Shown here one piece after another: positions 7,694 through 15,869 of a stretch of 64,000 bases of DNA. The notes below the pieces were generated by a model, which did no database searches, was not told where the DNA came from, and worked only from the letters and a program-made list of their open reading frames with translations. This DNA is from Armatimonadota bacterium (GTDB lineage Bacteria; Armatimonadota; Fimbriimonadia; Fimbriimonadales; Fimbriimonadaceae): the NCBI GenBank assembly GCA_020161505.1, contig JAIUNY010000006.1, positions 62,001 through 126,000 on the forward strand, read 5' to 3'. Positions within the stretch are counted from its first letter, which is position 1. Every line of letters begins with the position of its first letter. The position numbers and the translations under genes were made by a program.

Positions 7694-9046
7694 TTAGAAA
7701 CCGCTCTTTTCGTCGATGTTCAAGAGGGTGGGGAGAGTCGGGGTTTGAGTCGTACCGCCTCCTCCGCTGCCTCCGAACGAGGTGCCTTGGCGCACCGCGT
7801 AGAAGACGCTCCAGCTGAATTCGCCAATGGGGACATCGTTGGTGAAGAATCGCTTGAGCACGTTTCGGTAAGCCAGGGTATAGATCCCGACGTTCTTGCC
7901 ATCTTCGACCAGGCTTCCGATGGATTGCCCAGCGATCGTCGCGTGGCTTTCTGCAAGACGTCCGATGAGGATCCGCTCCTTGCCGAAGAAGTCACCCGCC
8001 ACGATCTTTCGGTTCATCTGGTTGAAAAGATAGACCCGCGCTCCCTTGTCGAAGAACGGGCGAAGGATCGCAAGCTTCTCGACCATCTTGGTCGTGTCGG
8101 TGTTGAACTCAGCGTCGCTCCCCACATAGTAGTCGCGACCGCCGAGGTGGGCACCCACGCCGGTGTAGAAAATCGTGACCACGGCTCCGTTCGGGAGCTT
8201 TTCCGCCATGAGCTGGGAGGCCGCCAGGAATTGGGCCGCCGATGCATTGGCAAGCACGACGATGTTCTCTTCCTTGTAGCCCGCGTGAGTTTTAAGGGCT
8301 TCGGCGACGACCGAGGCGTCATCGGTGGCGAAGGGGATATTCTCGCCCGCGATCTTGCTCTCGCTGTTGCCAACGATCAGGGCAAATTTGTCCTCGCGAG
8401 GAGAAACAGTGGCTCCGATGATCGATTCGTAACGCTCTTCTTCACCCGCATTGACCTTGAAGAGATTGGCACCGTCGTTGGTTTTGGTCGGTTGCTGACC
8501 ACCTTGCTGCGGACGACCATTGCCTTGTTGAGGGGCTGCTGATCCAGCGGGACGATCCTCAGCAAGAAGGAACGAGGAGTCAACTTTCCATTTGGCCTCG
8601 ACGCTTCCGAGAGACTCTTTGGAGGCGGCGTCGCCCAGGTGGTCGTAGACCTTTCCAAGCACGAATACTGTCTCAGGAGCGGCTTGACCCTTGTCGATGA
8701 GGGTCTTCAGCTCCATCGCAACGGTGGCGAGGAGAGCCGTCTTTTCATCGCCCGACAAGCCGGTTGCCACGCGGAAACCGGAATAGGCAGCCCCGAAGTT
8801 TGCCGAGTAAAGCGATCCACCTGCCCACATCACGGGTTCCGTGACAGGCCCAGGCAGTCGAGTGGCTTGATTCGAATCAGCCGCCCGTGCGACGGCTGCC
8901 TTCTGGAAAGCCTCGCGAGCTTCTGCCCACTTGCCATCCTTCGCGGCAGCGAGGGCTGTGGCATAAGAGCCTTGCCAATCCGCCCAGCTAACCGTTGCGG
9001 CCAAGATAACCGCAAGCACCGTGAGCGTCCGTTTTCCCTTCATCAT
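7694..9046 (-). CDS. Exported degenerate caspase-fold (peptidase C14-like) protein
   Basis: 450 residues with a clear signal peptide (MMKGKRTLTVLAVILAATVSWA). Residues 25-165 are alpha-helical and TPR-like, then comes a Gln/Gly/Pro-rich linker (about 168-190). Residues 219-350 resemble the caspase p20 fold: KFALIVGNSES, FATDDASVVAEAL, NIVVLANASA, AVVTIFYTGVGAHLGGRDYYV. In active members the second-last motif reads YSGHG with the catalytic His, and a DxCRS motif supplies the Cys. Here the first is YTGVGAH and the second position reads YLFNQMNRK, with no Cys, so it is probably catalytically dead or altered. Last gene of an operon with a PorV-like barrel; it may be a surface binding or scaffold protein. 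Confidence 0.78.
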   Translation of the reverse strand: MMKGKRTLTVLAVILAATVSWADWQGSYATALAAAKDGKWAEAREAFQKAAVARAADSNQATRLPGPVTEPVMWAGGSLYSANFGAAYSGFRVATGLSGDEKTALLATVAMELKTLIDKGQAAPETVFVLGKVYDHLGDAASKESLGSVEAKWKVDSSFLLAEDRPAGSAAPQQGNGRPQQGGQQPTKTNDGANLFKVNAGEEERYESIIGATVSPREDKFALIVGNSESKIAGENIPFATDDASVVAEALKTHAGYKEENIVVLANASAAQFLAASQLMAEKLPNGAVVTIFYTGVGAHLGGRDYYVGSDAEFNTDTTKMVEKLAILRPFFDKGARVYLFNQMNRKIVAGDFFGKERILIGRLAESHATIAGQSIGSLVEDGKNVGIYTLAYRNVLKRFFTNDVPIGEFSWSVFYAVRQGTSFGGSGGGGTTQTPTLPTLLNIDEKSGF

Positions 9047-9067
9047 CAGAATCCTTTCCTTGTGTCC

Positions 9068-10231
9068 TTATTTCGTTGGTCGGTAAGTTACGCCAAGCGC
9101 GAAATCGAACCGGCTGCCCATGCTGGGCCGAGCAAAGCTCAGGTCTACCGAGTATGGTCGGTTCGCCGGGCGGTATCCAAGACCGAAAGTCAATGCATTT
9201 CGGTCACTGAACCCATCGCCGCCGGACGGGGAATACTGGTATCCGAGTCGGATGGGGAAGCGATCATCCCCGCGATGGTAGCTGTATTCCACACCGAGAC
9301 CGAATCCGAAGTAGTTGTCCCGGGCAAAGACCTTGTTGCCTTGACCGCCAAAGTAGTAGTCCACTTCGGCGCCCCAGACCAGGAAGTCGCTTCCTCGGGC
9401 AAATTGGTCGAGGCGTCCTGCCGTTCCGACGCTTAGCTTGCCTGGAATCTGGTCGTAGATTCCTGCGGTGTCGGTGTTGTTTTGGATGTTGATCGGCGTT
9501 CGGACGCTGGCCCCCCAGGTCTGAGAGCCTCCATTGCCGACCGAGCCTTGCGCCCCGACGACGAGTCCAACTCCGATTCCGTTGTCGCTTGCCGTTGTGT
9601 TGGTGGAACCGACTTGCTGGTTGCCCGCATCAAAAACTTGATACTGCTGGCTGAACTTGGTGTATTGATTGGCGACAACGATTCCAAAACCGTAGTTGAC
9701 CGATCCGCGCGATTCGCCGTACGAGAAGGTAAAGAAGTCGGTTTGCGCCTTTCGCTCTTCGCGCAGGTTTCGGATGGAAGTAGCGCCGTTGGGGAGGTTC
9801 GCTGCGCCGGAAAGATCGTCAATGAATCCACCGATCGTGTAGCTGAAACCAAGCGTGCCCTTTCGGTAAGGCATCGCGTATCCAAAGTGGCTGAGGGCGG
9901 TTCGGCCCGATCCTGCTCGGGTGCTGAGTGACCGGTCGGTGAATGTTCCTCCGATGGTGGTCGTCGACTTCGGAAGATTGCGCAGCACCAAGGTGGTGGT
10001 GGGGCTCTTCACATAGGCAAGTCCGGCTGGGTTGTCGAGCGCCGATTGCGGGGATGCATCGGTCGTACTCGTTGCTCCACCCACGCCCATTGCTCGCCCG
10101 CCCGTGTCCAGGGCGTTGAGCAGGTCGGGCACTTGCGCGGTCGCGAGTTGCACCACGAACATGCCGCTCAGCAGGGCGGTTCCTTTCAGCATCCGTGCAG
10201 TCATTGTCTTCTTCACTCCAAACGTGTTCAT
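9068..10231 (-). CDS. PorV/PorQ-like outer-membrane beta-barrel protein
   Basis: 387 residues with a signal peptide (GTALLSGMFVVQLATAQ) and long alternating strands through to the C-terminal GVTYRPTK. The start of the mature part, GGRAMGVGGATSTTDASPQSALDNPAGLAY, has the PorV/FadL-family pattern GxRxxGMGGA...DA....NPAGLA. These proteins are outer-membrane barrels that act as shuttles, pores or surface anchors. ATG at 10231 has a GAAGGA ribosome site; an internal ATG at 10204 is possible. It sits between an Ig-like exported protein and a caspase-fold protein in one operon, which suggests joint export or surface assembly. Confidence 0.8.
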   Translation of the reverse strand: MNTFGVKKTMTARMLKGTALLSGMFVVQLATAQVPDLLNALDTGGRAMGVGGATSTTDASPQSALDNPAGLAYVKSPTTTLVLRNLPKSTTTIGGTFTDRSLSTRAGSGRTALSHFGYAMPYRKGTLGFSYTIGGFIDDLSGAANLPNGATSIRNLREERKAQTDFFTFSYGESRGSVNYGFGIVVANQYTKFSQQYQVFDAGNQQVGSTNTTASDNGIGVGLVVGAQGSVGNGGSQTWGASVRTPINIQNNTDTAGIYDQIPGKLSVGTAGRLDQFARGSDFLVWGAEVDYYFGGQGNKVFARDNYFGFGLGVEYSYHRGDDRFPIRLGYQYSPSGGDGFSDRNALTFGLGYRPANRPYSVDLSFARPSMGSRFDFALGVTYRPTK

Positions 10232-10248
10232 GTTCCTTCAGGGGACTC

Positions 10249-11376
10249 TTAGCTCTTTTTGCCGCCTGCTCCGGAGGCGCGCTTACGGATGTTCGAGGCC
10301 TTGCTTTGGGCTCCGCTCACCACTTCGCCGAGCGTCTCGCTGGAACCTTCTTCCTCACGGACGTTTAAGGCCCGCAAGATGTCGCTCTTACTTCGAGATC
10401 CTCCCACTTTTAGGCGTAAGCGCTGGGTGGTCGCCCGGTTGCCTGCCTTATCACCCGCCGTGATGACGAGATCAAATTCGCTCGGGAGCTTGCTTGCATC
10501 CCGAATTCGACCCGCCCAGGTGAGGCTGTTGCCATTGTTGCGGATGGTCCGACGCGCGACGCGCATCACAAAATTGCCATTGATGTCTTCGATGGTCACG
10601 TCCACCGTGCGCTCGTCCACCGAGTTCGAGAATTGATCGTCGATCACCGCAACCACCGCGAGTCGGCTGCCGGGAAGAATGACCTCGGCACCCGTCGGCG
10701 CGAGAATCGTCGAGGTTGGGGCGATTCGGTCGATGGTTACCGAAATGGATTGAGAAGCGGTGTTGCCAGCCTGATCTTCCGCCGTGATCGTGATCGTTTT
10801 GGCTCCATCGTTGGTCTCCAGGGCGCTATCCCAGAGCACATTCAGCAAAGTGGTGCTGCCCGTGTTGTTGGGGATGTCTGCGCTGTTGACCTGAACCCGC
10901 CACTCCTTCATGTTCTCTTCATTGAACAGAGCGGAGATCGGCACCAGACCGCGGACGAAGTTGCCCGGAATGGGGTTGAACTGGATGAAACGGGGATCCT
11001 TGACGTCGACTTCGACCGGGATAGCTGGGACGACGTTGTAGGAAGCATTCGGCTCGGTAGCGGCGACCGTGAGAGTGTAGTCGCCATTGGCGAGGCCAGA
11101 CGAGAGGTTCAGGGGAATCGATCCACTGATCTCGCCATCGATATTAGGCGTGAATTCGCGCTGAGTGGAAACACGGACGGTTGGGTCGGCCACCTGGGTT
11201 GCGGTCACAGTGACCGTGACCTTAGCTACAGCGTTGCGGATATTGAAGCTCACGGTGTTCGACTTTCCGAGGAACTCGCCGGAAGTCGGGGACGTGACGC
11301 TGATCGTGCCGGCAGATACCAAGCTGGCGACCGCCGCGCATGCGGCAGCCGTGATAAGACGTATCCAAACTCTCAC
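10249..11376 (-). CDS. Exported Ig-like domain protein
   Basis: 375 residues starting with GTG at 11376, overlapping the HAD stop as GTGA. The signal peptide ends near residue 22 (AAACAAVASLVSAG). The body is built of three or so beta-sandwich repeats: ITVTSPTSGEFLG-type start, a middle unit ending in TITAEDQAGNTASQSISVTID, and a third ending in LVITAGDKAGNRATTQRLRL. The GN-A pattern before the last strand is typical of bacterial Ig/cadherin-like modules. The C-terminus is basic and Ser/Gly-rich (KRASGAGGKKS). Probably a periplasmic or surface adhesion or scaffold protein working with the neighbouring barrel. Confidence 0.78.
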   Translation of the reverse strand: MRVWIRLITAAACAAVASLVSAGTISVTSPTSGEFLGKSNTVSFNIRNAVAKVTVTVTATQVADPTVRVSTQREFTPNIDGEISGSIPLNLSSGLANGDYTLTVAATEPNASYNVVPAIPVEVDVKDPRFIQFNPIPGNFVRGLVPISALFNEENMKEWRVQVNSADIPNNTGSTTLLNVLWDSALETNDGAKTITITAEDQAGNTASQSISVTIDRIAPTSTILAPTGAEVILPGSRLAVVAVIDDQFSNSVDERTVDVTIEDINGNFVMRVARRTIRNNGNSLTWAGRIRDASKLPSEFDLVITAGDKAGNRATTQRLRLKVGGSRSKSDILRALNVREEEGSSETLGEVVSGAQSKASNIRKRASGAGGKKS

Positions 11377-12191
11377 GGGAGAACTATACCTGCCTCGCTC
11401 TCTGCGAGGATACGGGACAGGAAGGTTGCGACTCCTGCCTCATCGTTCGAACCCACGACAAGGTCAGCCGCTGCTTTGACATCGGGGTGAGCGTTTTCCA
11501 TCGCAGCGCCCAGGCCTGCCCATTGGATCATTTCCAGGTCGTTGAGCCAATCCCCGATCGCCGCGACATGGGAGCTCTGGAGCCCCATCGATTCCGCAAG
11601 TGCTTGCAAACCGGCTCCCTTGGTGATGCCCGCGGGAAGAAACTCAATGTAATCAGGCTCGGAAATCACCACGCTGACCCCTTGCGCCTCCATGATGGGT
11701 CGCAGGATCGCGTCCTGCTCCAGAATCACTTCGGGATGAGCAATGTAGAGGAGCTTGGTCGCCGGCGCGCCACGCATCTCGCTCAATGGCTTCATCACCG
11801 GATAGAAGCCCAGTCGTCCGGCGTAGAGATCCGCGAACTCGCCTTCTTTCGAGAACCAGATCTCATCGAGATCATAGTGGTTCGTGTGAAGATCGTGGTT
11901 CTCGGCGTGATCGATGAGGAACTCGAGAATCTCCGGCTGGAGACGGCGGTGTTGCACCAGCTCGCCCTCTGGCCCCAGGACATAGGCTCCATTTGTCGAG
12001 ACGACCGGGCCGGTCAGGCCGAGTTCTGCCATCAAGGGCCGCATCGTCTTGATGGATCGTCCGCTGGCGAGGCAGAACGTGAATCCAGCCTGAATCAGCT
12101 CTCGGGCCGCGCGCATGTTCTCGGGATGAGGCTGGCGGTCGGAGGTCAAAAATGTCCCATCCATGTCCGCTGCGACCAGTCGAATCTCCAT
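11373..12191 (-). CDS. HAD-superfamily phosphatase, Cof/IIB type
   Basis: 272 residues from ATG at 12191, chosen because GGAGG lies just upstream; a GTG at 12203 would contain that ribosome site. It has HAD motif I AADMDGTFLTSDRQ with the nucleophile Asp and its partner two residues on, motif II LASGRSIKTM, motif III Lys in ITKGAGLQAL, and motif IV IGDWLNDLEMI. The cap region (about 85-190) fits Cof-type IIB hydrolases that dephosphorylate sugar phosphates or FMN. It overlaps the Ig-like gene by 4 bases. The functional link to the surface genes behind it is not obvious. Confidence 0.92.
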   Translation of the reverse strand: MEIRLVAADMDGTFLTSDRQPHPENMRAARELIQAGFTFCLASGRSIKTMRPLMAELGLTGPVVSTNGAYVLGPEGELVQHRRLQPEILEFLIDHAENHDLHTNHYDLDEIWFSKEGEFADLYAGRLGFYPVMKPLSEMRGAPATKLLYIAHPEVILEQDAILRPIMEAQGVSVVISEPDYIEFLPAGITKGAGLQALAESMGLQSSHVAAIGDWLNDLEMIQWAGLGAAMENAHPDVKAAADLVVGSNDEAGVATFLSRILAESEAGIVLP

Positions 12192-12239
12192 CTTGCCCTC
12201 CACTCTGACGCATTTTTTTGCCCGACCCTCCGACCACCG

Positions 12240-12267
12240 TAAAGTTGCGGGCGCGGAGGGCCGATTC
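12240..12267 (+). promoter_or_regulatory. Sigma28 (FliA)-like promoter in front of cheW
   Basis: TAAAGTTG at 12240-12247 and GCCGATTC at 12260-12267 match the flagellar sigma28 consensus TAAAGTTT / GCCGATAA at 13 of 16 positions. The spacing is 12 bases instead of the usual 11, and the implied leader is only about 8 bases. It fits a chemotaxis operon, but the spacing and short leader keep confidence low. Confidence 0.4.
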
Positions 12268-12281
12268 TTTATTCAGGCACC

Positions 12282-12746
12282 ATGAATCAAGACGCTTTGG
12301 AACTTGACACCACCCATGCAGTCATCGATGACCAGCAAACCGTCGTCTTCCGACTCGCCGACGAGTCGTACGGAATTGACATCTTCCGCGTGAACGAAAT
12401 CATTCGTCTGCGCGAAATCACGCCGGTTCCTCGGACGGAGAACCATATTCGAGGTCTAGTCAATCTTCGCGGCAAGACGATCCCCGTCGTGGATCTCCGG
12501 GCTCGATTCTCGCTTCCCGTTGAGGAAGAAACCGACTCGTGCCGGATCATCGTCGTCGATGCCGAGCATGGTCAGGTGGGAGTCATTGTGGATGCTGTGA
12601 CCGAGGTGATGACCCTGGGTTCAGATCAGATCGAGGACACTCCGCCCCTGGTCACGGATGTCTCAACCGACTTCGTGAAGGGCGTGGCCAAGCATCACGA
12701 CCACCTCATCACTCTCCTCGACCTTGACAAGGCGCTTGCCGCCTAA
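12282..12746 (+). CDS. cheW: Chemotaxis coupling protein CheW
   Basis: 154 residues, normal CheW length. It bridges chemoreceptors to the CheA kinase. The SH3-like double barrel is visible: QTVVFRLADESYGIDIFRVNEIIRL, ITPVPRTENHIRGLVNLRGKTIPVVDLR, IIVVDAEHGQVGVIVDAV, and GVAKHHDHLITLLDLDK. It is followed after 41 bases by cheA, forming the start of a cheW-cheA-HDOD operon. No chemoreceptor gene is in the window. Confidence 0.96.
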   Translation: MNQDALELDTTHAVIDDQQTVVFRLADESYGIDIFRVNEIIRLREITPVPRTENHIRGLVNLRGKTIPVVDLRARFSLPVEEETDSCRIIVVDAEHGQVGVIVDAVTEVMTLGSDQIEDTPPLVTDVSTDFVKGVAKHHDHLITLLDLDKALAA

Positions 12747-12787
12747 CATCGACCCCCTAATTTGATTACCAAAACTGAGCAAATCCC

Positions 12788-14896
12788 ATGAGTGCCGAAC
12801 TTGATATGTCGCAATACATCGATCTGTTCCTCCAGGAGGCGGAGGAGCAGATCGAGGTGTTGGAACAAGAGACTTTGGGTCTGGAACAAGACCCGACCGA
12901 CGATCGCTTGCAGGTGATTTTCCGCGCCGCCCATACGTTGAAGGGAAGTTCCCGGGCGATGGGATTCAGCCAATTCGCAGAAGTCACCCACGAGATGGAA
13001 AACATTCTCGACCGACTTCGCAACCACACGCTTTCCGTCACCACAGAAATCGCAGATTCAATCCTGGCTTGCATCGACACCCTGGCTCAGATGGTGGATT
13101 CGATTGGGCAGGGGAACGGCGATCAAATTGAGTGCGCGGCTCTCGTCGCCCGCCTGAGGAAAGTTCAAGAGGGTGGAAACGAGGCTCCGAGACCGGCAGC
13201 AGGACCGACGCAAGTCATTGAGCTTCCGAGCGCATCAGGCTGGCCGTTCCGCACGCATGTCTCCTCAGATCTCTTCTCCGCGCTGGAGGAAGCTGCCGCC
13301 GCAGGCCCGGTGTTCCACGCCAAGGTTCGCTTGGCCTCGGACTGCGTGATGAAGTTTGTACGCGCTTTTATGGCGGTGAGCATCGCCCAAGAAGCAGGCG
13401 AGCTGCTGGCGTGCCATCCCGATCAGGAGAAGCTGGAAGAAGAAGAATTCGACACCGACTTTGAGCTGATCTTCACCTCGAGCCTGACTCAGGAGGAGAT
13501 CGACACCAAGTTCAAGGGCATCAGCGAAGTAGAGAACTACTGGCTCGGCGGATGGCAAACCCCCACCGATGAGGCTCCCGAGGTCGTGGCAGAACCGGTG
13601 GGTTCGGTAGCTCAACAAGAGGTGCCCGAGTCCGCTGTCGTCACTCCGGCCGCGCCGAGCGCTCCGAGCACGCCCGCGACTCAAGGTGCCGCGCGAAAAG
13701 GCGATACCGGTCAAACCGTTCGCGTGGATGTGGCCCGGCTCGACAACTTAATGAATCTCGTTGGAGAGTTGGTCATCGACCGAACCCGCATCAGTCAGAT
13801 CGGGAACGATCTCTCCAACCGGTTCCAGGATCCGAATATTGACGCGCTCGCTGAGACGGTGAGCCACATCGCCCGTATCACCAGCGACCTCCAGGATCAG
13901 ATCATGAAGGCGCGGATGATGCCGATTGAAACGGTCTTCAACCGCTTCCCGCGCGTCGTTCGTGACCTTGCGCAGAAGCTCGGCAAGGATGTGAAACTCG
14001 AGTTGCTCGGCGGCGAAACCGAATTGGACCGCAGCGTGATCGAAGTCATCGGCGATCCGTTGCTGCACATTCTTCGGAACAGCATTGACCACGGCCTGGA
14101 AGATCCTGCGGATCGCGTGAAGGCAGGCAAGCCGGCACAAGGCACGGTGGTCGTTAGTGCGCGCCACCAGGAAAACCACATCGTCATCGAGATCGTGGAT
14201 GATGGGAAGGGCATTGATGTCGAGCGCGTGAAGCGTAAGGCCGTCGAAACCGGGTTCATGACCCAAGATGCCGTGGATCGACTGAGCGACAAGGAAGCCC
14301 TCCAGCTCATCTTCCAAAGTGGACTGAGCACGGCGAAAGAGGTCAGCGAAGTCAGCGGACGCGGCGTTGGGATGGACATTGTTCGATCCAACATCCAAAA
14401 GCTCGGCGGCTTGATTGATCTGGAGACAACGGTCGGTGTAGGCACCAAAACCAGCCTTCGGCTCCCTCTGACCCTGGCGATCATTCGCGGACTCTTGGTG
14501 GAGGTTCAGGGCGAAATCTTTGTCGTACCGCTCGGAAGCGTCATCGAAACCTTGCTGATTTCGCCGAAGGATATCCAGCGAATCAACCAGCGCGAGGTCA
14601 TCGTGATTCGCGGAATGACCACTCCGCTGGTGCGCCTGGAAACCGTGTATGGATCAAACCTAAACCCGGAGGCAAATACAACCGATGACATGTATGGAGT
14701 CATCGTTGGATTGGCGGAGCAAAGACTTGGGCTCATCGTCGACCGCTTGATTGGGGAACAAGAGGTCGTCATCAAGTCGCTTAGCCGATTCTGCGGTGAT
14801 GTGCCAGGAGTCAGCGGCGCAACCATCCTTGGGGATGGCAATGTCGCTCTGATTATGGACGTGAACGGAATCGTTGCAACCAACGAACGGGGATAG
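12788..14896 (+). CDS. cheA: Chemotaxis histidine kinase CheA
   Basis: 702 residues. Domains in order: P1 Hpt with the phosphorylated His49 in RAAHTLKGSSRAMGF; a middle region (about 150-250) with an acidic FTSSLTQEEID stretch and a Pro/Ala linker; P3 dimerisation (VDVARLDNLMNLVGELVIDRTRI); P4 ATPase with N box HILRNSIDHGLE, G1 VDDGKGID and G2 SGRGVGMDIV; and P5 CheW-like domain at the C-terminus (IIRGLLVEVQGEIFVVPLGSV). All kinase motifs look intact. Phosphoryl acceptors would be CheY-type regulators such as the receiver at 4384-4791, though no cheY is adjacent. Confidence 0.97.
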   Translation: MSAELDMSQYIDLFLQEAEEQIEVLEQETLGLEQDPTDDRLQVIFRAAHTLKGSSRAMGFSQFAEVTHEMENILDRLRNHTLSVTTEIADSILACIDTLAQMVDSIGQGNGDQIECAALVARLRKVQEGGNEAPRPAAGPTQVIELPSASGWPFRTHVSSDLFSALEEAAAAGPVFHAKVRLASDCVMKFVRAFMAVSIAQEAGELLACHPDQEKLEEEEFDTDFELIFTSSLTQEEIDTKFKGISEVENYWLGGWQTPTDEAPEVVAEPVGSVAQQEVPESAVVTPAAPSAPSTPATQGAARKGDTGQTVRVDVARLDNLMNLVGELVIDRTRISQIGNDLSNRFQDPNIDALAETVSHIARITSDLQDQIMKARMMPIETVFNRFPRVVRDLAQKLGKDVKLELLGGETELDRSVIEVIGDPLLHILRNSIDHGLEDPADRVKAGKPAQGTVVVSARHQENHIVIEIVDDGKGIDVERVKRKAVETGFMTQDAVDRLSDKEALQLIFQSGLSTAKEVSEVSGRGVGMDIVRSNIQKLGGLIDLETTVGVGTKTSLRLPLTLAIIRGLLVEVQGEIFVVPLGSVIETLLISPKDIQRINQREVIVIRGMTTPLVRLETVYGSNLNPEANTTDDMYGVIVGLAEQRLGLIVDRLIGEQEVVIKSLSRFCGDVPGVSGATILGDGNVALIMDVNGIVATNERG

Positions 14897-14905
14897 GCAG
14901 AACAC

Positions 14906-15775
14906 ATGGCTCTGAGATCAGAAAATTTCTTGCTGAGACGATACGTCGAAAAGGCAATGGTCGACCTTCCGGCCCTGCCGACCGTTGTGATGCAGGTCGT
15001 GCAGGCGACCGAAAAGGACACCGCCACCACGACAGAGATTGAAGGTCTGCTAAGCGCGGACGCCGCGATCACGACCAAGCTGCTCAAAGTGGTGAACAGT
15101 GCCTACTTTGGCCTACCCCGACAGATCGTCAACGTCAATCAGACCATTGCGATTCTCGGAATGCATCAGGTGCGGAACTTGGTGATGTCGATCGGCGTCC
15201 TCAACGCGCTGAATTCACCCAGTCCGCGAGTTGTGGAAGTGCAGAAGGCGTTTTGGCAGCACAGCTTCGCATCCGCCAGTTGCGCGGAGCAAATTGCCAA
15301 GGCAAAGGGTCTGCCCAAGAAAGACATGGAGATGATCTTCGTCGGCGGACTGCTCCATGATGTCGGTCGACTGTTCCTGTTCACACTATTCAACTTGCCG
15401 TATCAAGAAGTTCTGAAGGAATCGGTTGCTCGAAACGAGCCGCTCGGCAGCGTCGAAGCCCGAATTCTCGGAACAACCCACGGTGAGCTCGGAGGAATCC
15501 TCGGTGAGAAGTGGAACTTCCCTGAACCCCTGATCGACATGATCCGGTACCACGACAATCTTCCGGCTGGGCCCGTGGCGGAGGGCGTATTCTGCGCTCA
15601 CATCGCGGACGCCATCGCCAACGAACTTGCCCCGAAGGAAGTCGTGGGAACCTCGGCACCGGCTGATCCGCGAGCGCTGGAATGGCTGGCGTTCAGCCCG
15701 GATCAGTGGAAGGATCTCCAAACCAAGACCGAAGAGCAGGTCGCCCTGGCCAAAGACATGCTCGGCGTGATGTAG
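14906..15775 (+). CDS. HDOD-domain signalling protein
   Basis: 289 residues starting 9 bases after cheA, so in the same operon. An HDOD domain covers about residues 15-210: LPALPTVVMQVV, LSADAAITTKLLKVVNSAYFGLPR, IAILGMHQVRNLVMS, and GGLLHDVGRLFLF, in which the HD pair of metal phosphohydrolases is kept. HDOD proteins usually act as non-catalytic signalling scaffolds in motility, cell cycle or stress circuits; the location behind cheA points to motility or chemotaxis control. Confidence 0.93.
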   Translation: MALRSENFLLRRYVEKAMVDLPALPTVVMQVVQATEKDTATTTEIEGLLSADAAITTKLLKVVNSAYFGLPRQIVNVNQTIAILGMHQVRNLVMSIGVLNALNSPSPRVVEVQKAFWQHSFASASCAEQIAKAKGLPKKDMEMIFVGGLLHDVGRLFLFTLFNLPYQEVLKESVARNEPLGSVEARILGTTHGELGGILGEKWNFPEPLIDMIRYHDNLPAGPVAEGVFCAHIADAIANELAPKEVVGTSAPADPRALEWLAFSPDQWKDLQTKTEEQVALAKDMLGVM

Positions 15776-15804
15776 AGGTTTGGCGGAGCAAGAACTCGTA
15801 TTTC

Positions 15805-15831
15805 GCCCAGGGGATCGCTGATTCCCTGGGC
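15805..15831 (+). terminator. Hairpin between HDOD gene and fliD
   Basis: GCCCAGGG (15805-15812) and CCCTGGGC (15824-15831) form a perfect 8-base stem. There is no T-run after it, so it may be a weak or rho-dependent terminator for the che operon or a structured leader for fliD, whose ATG is at 15870. Confidence 0.45.
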
Positions 15832-15869
15832 CAAGAATCATAGAAGGCATGCCTTAGCGGAGCACAACA

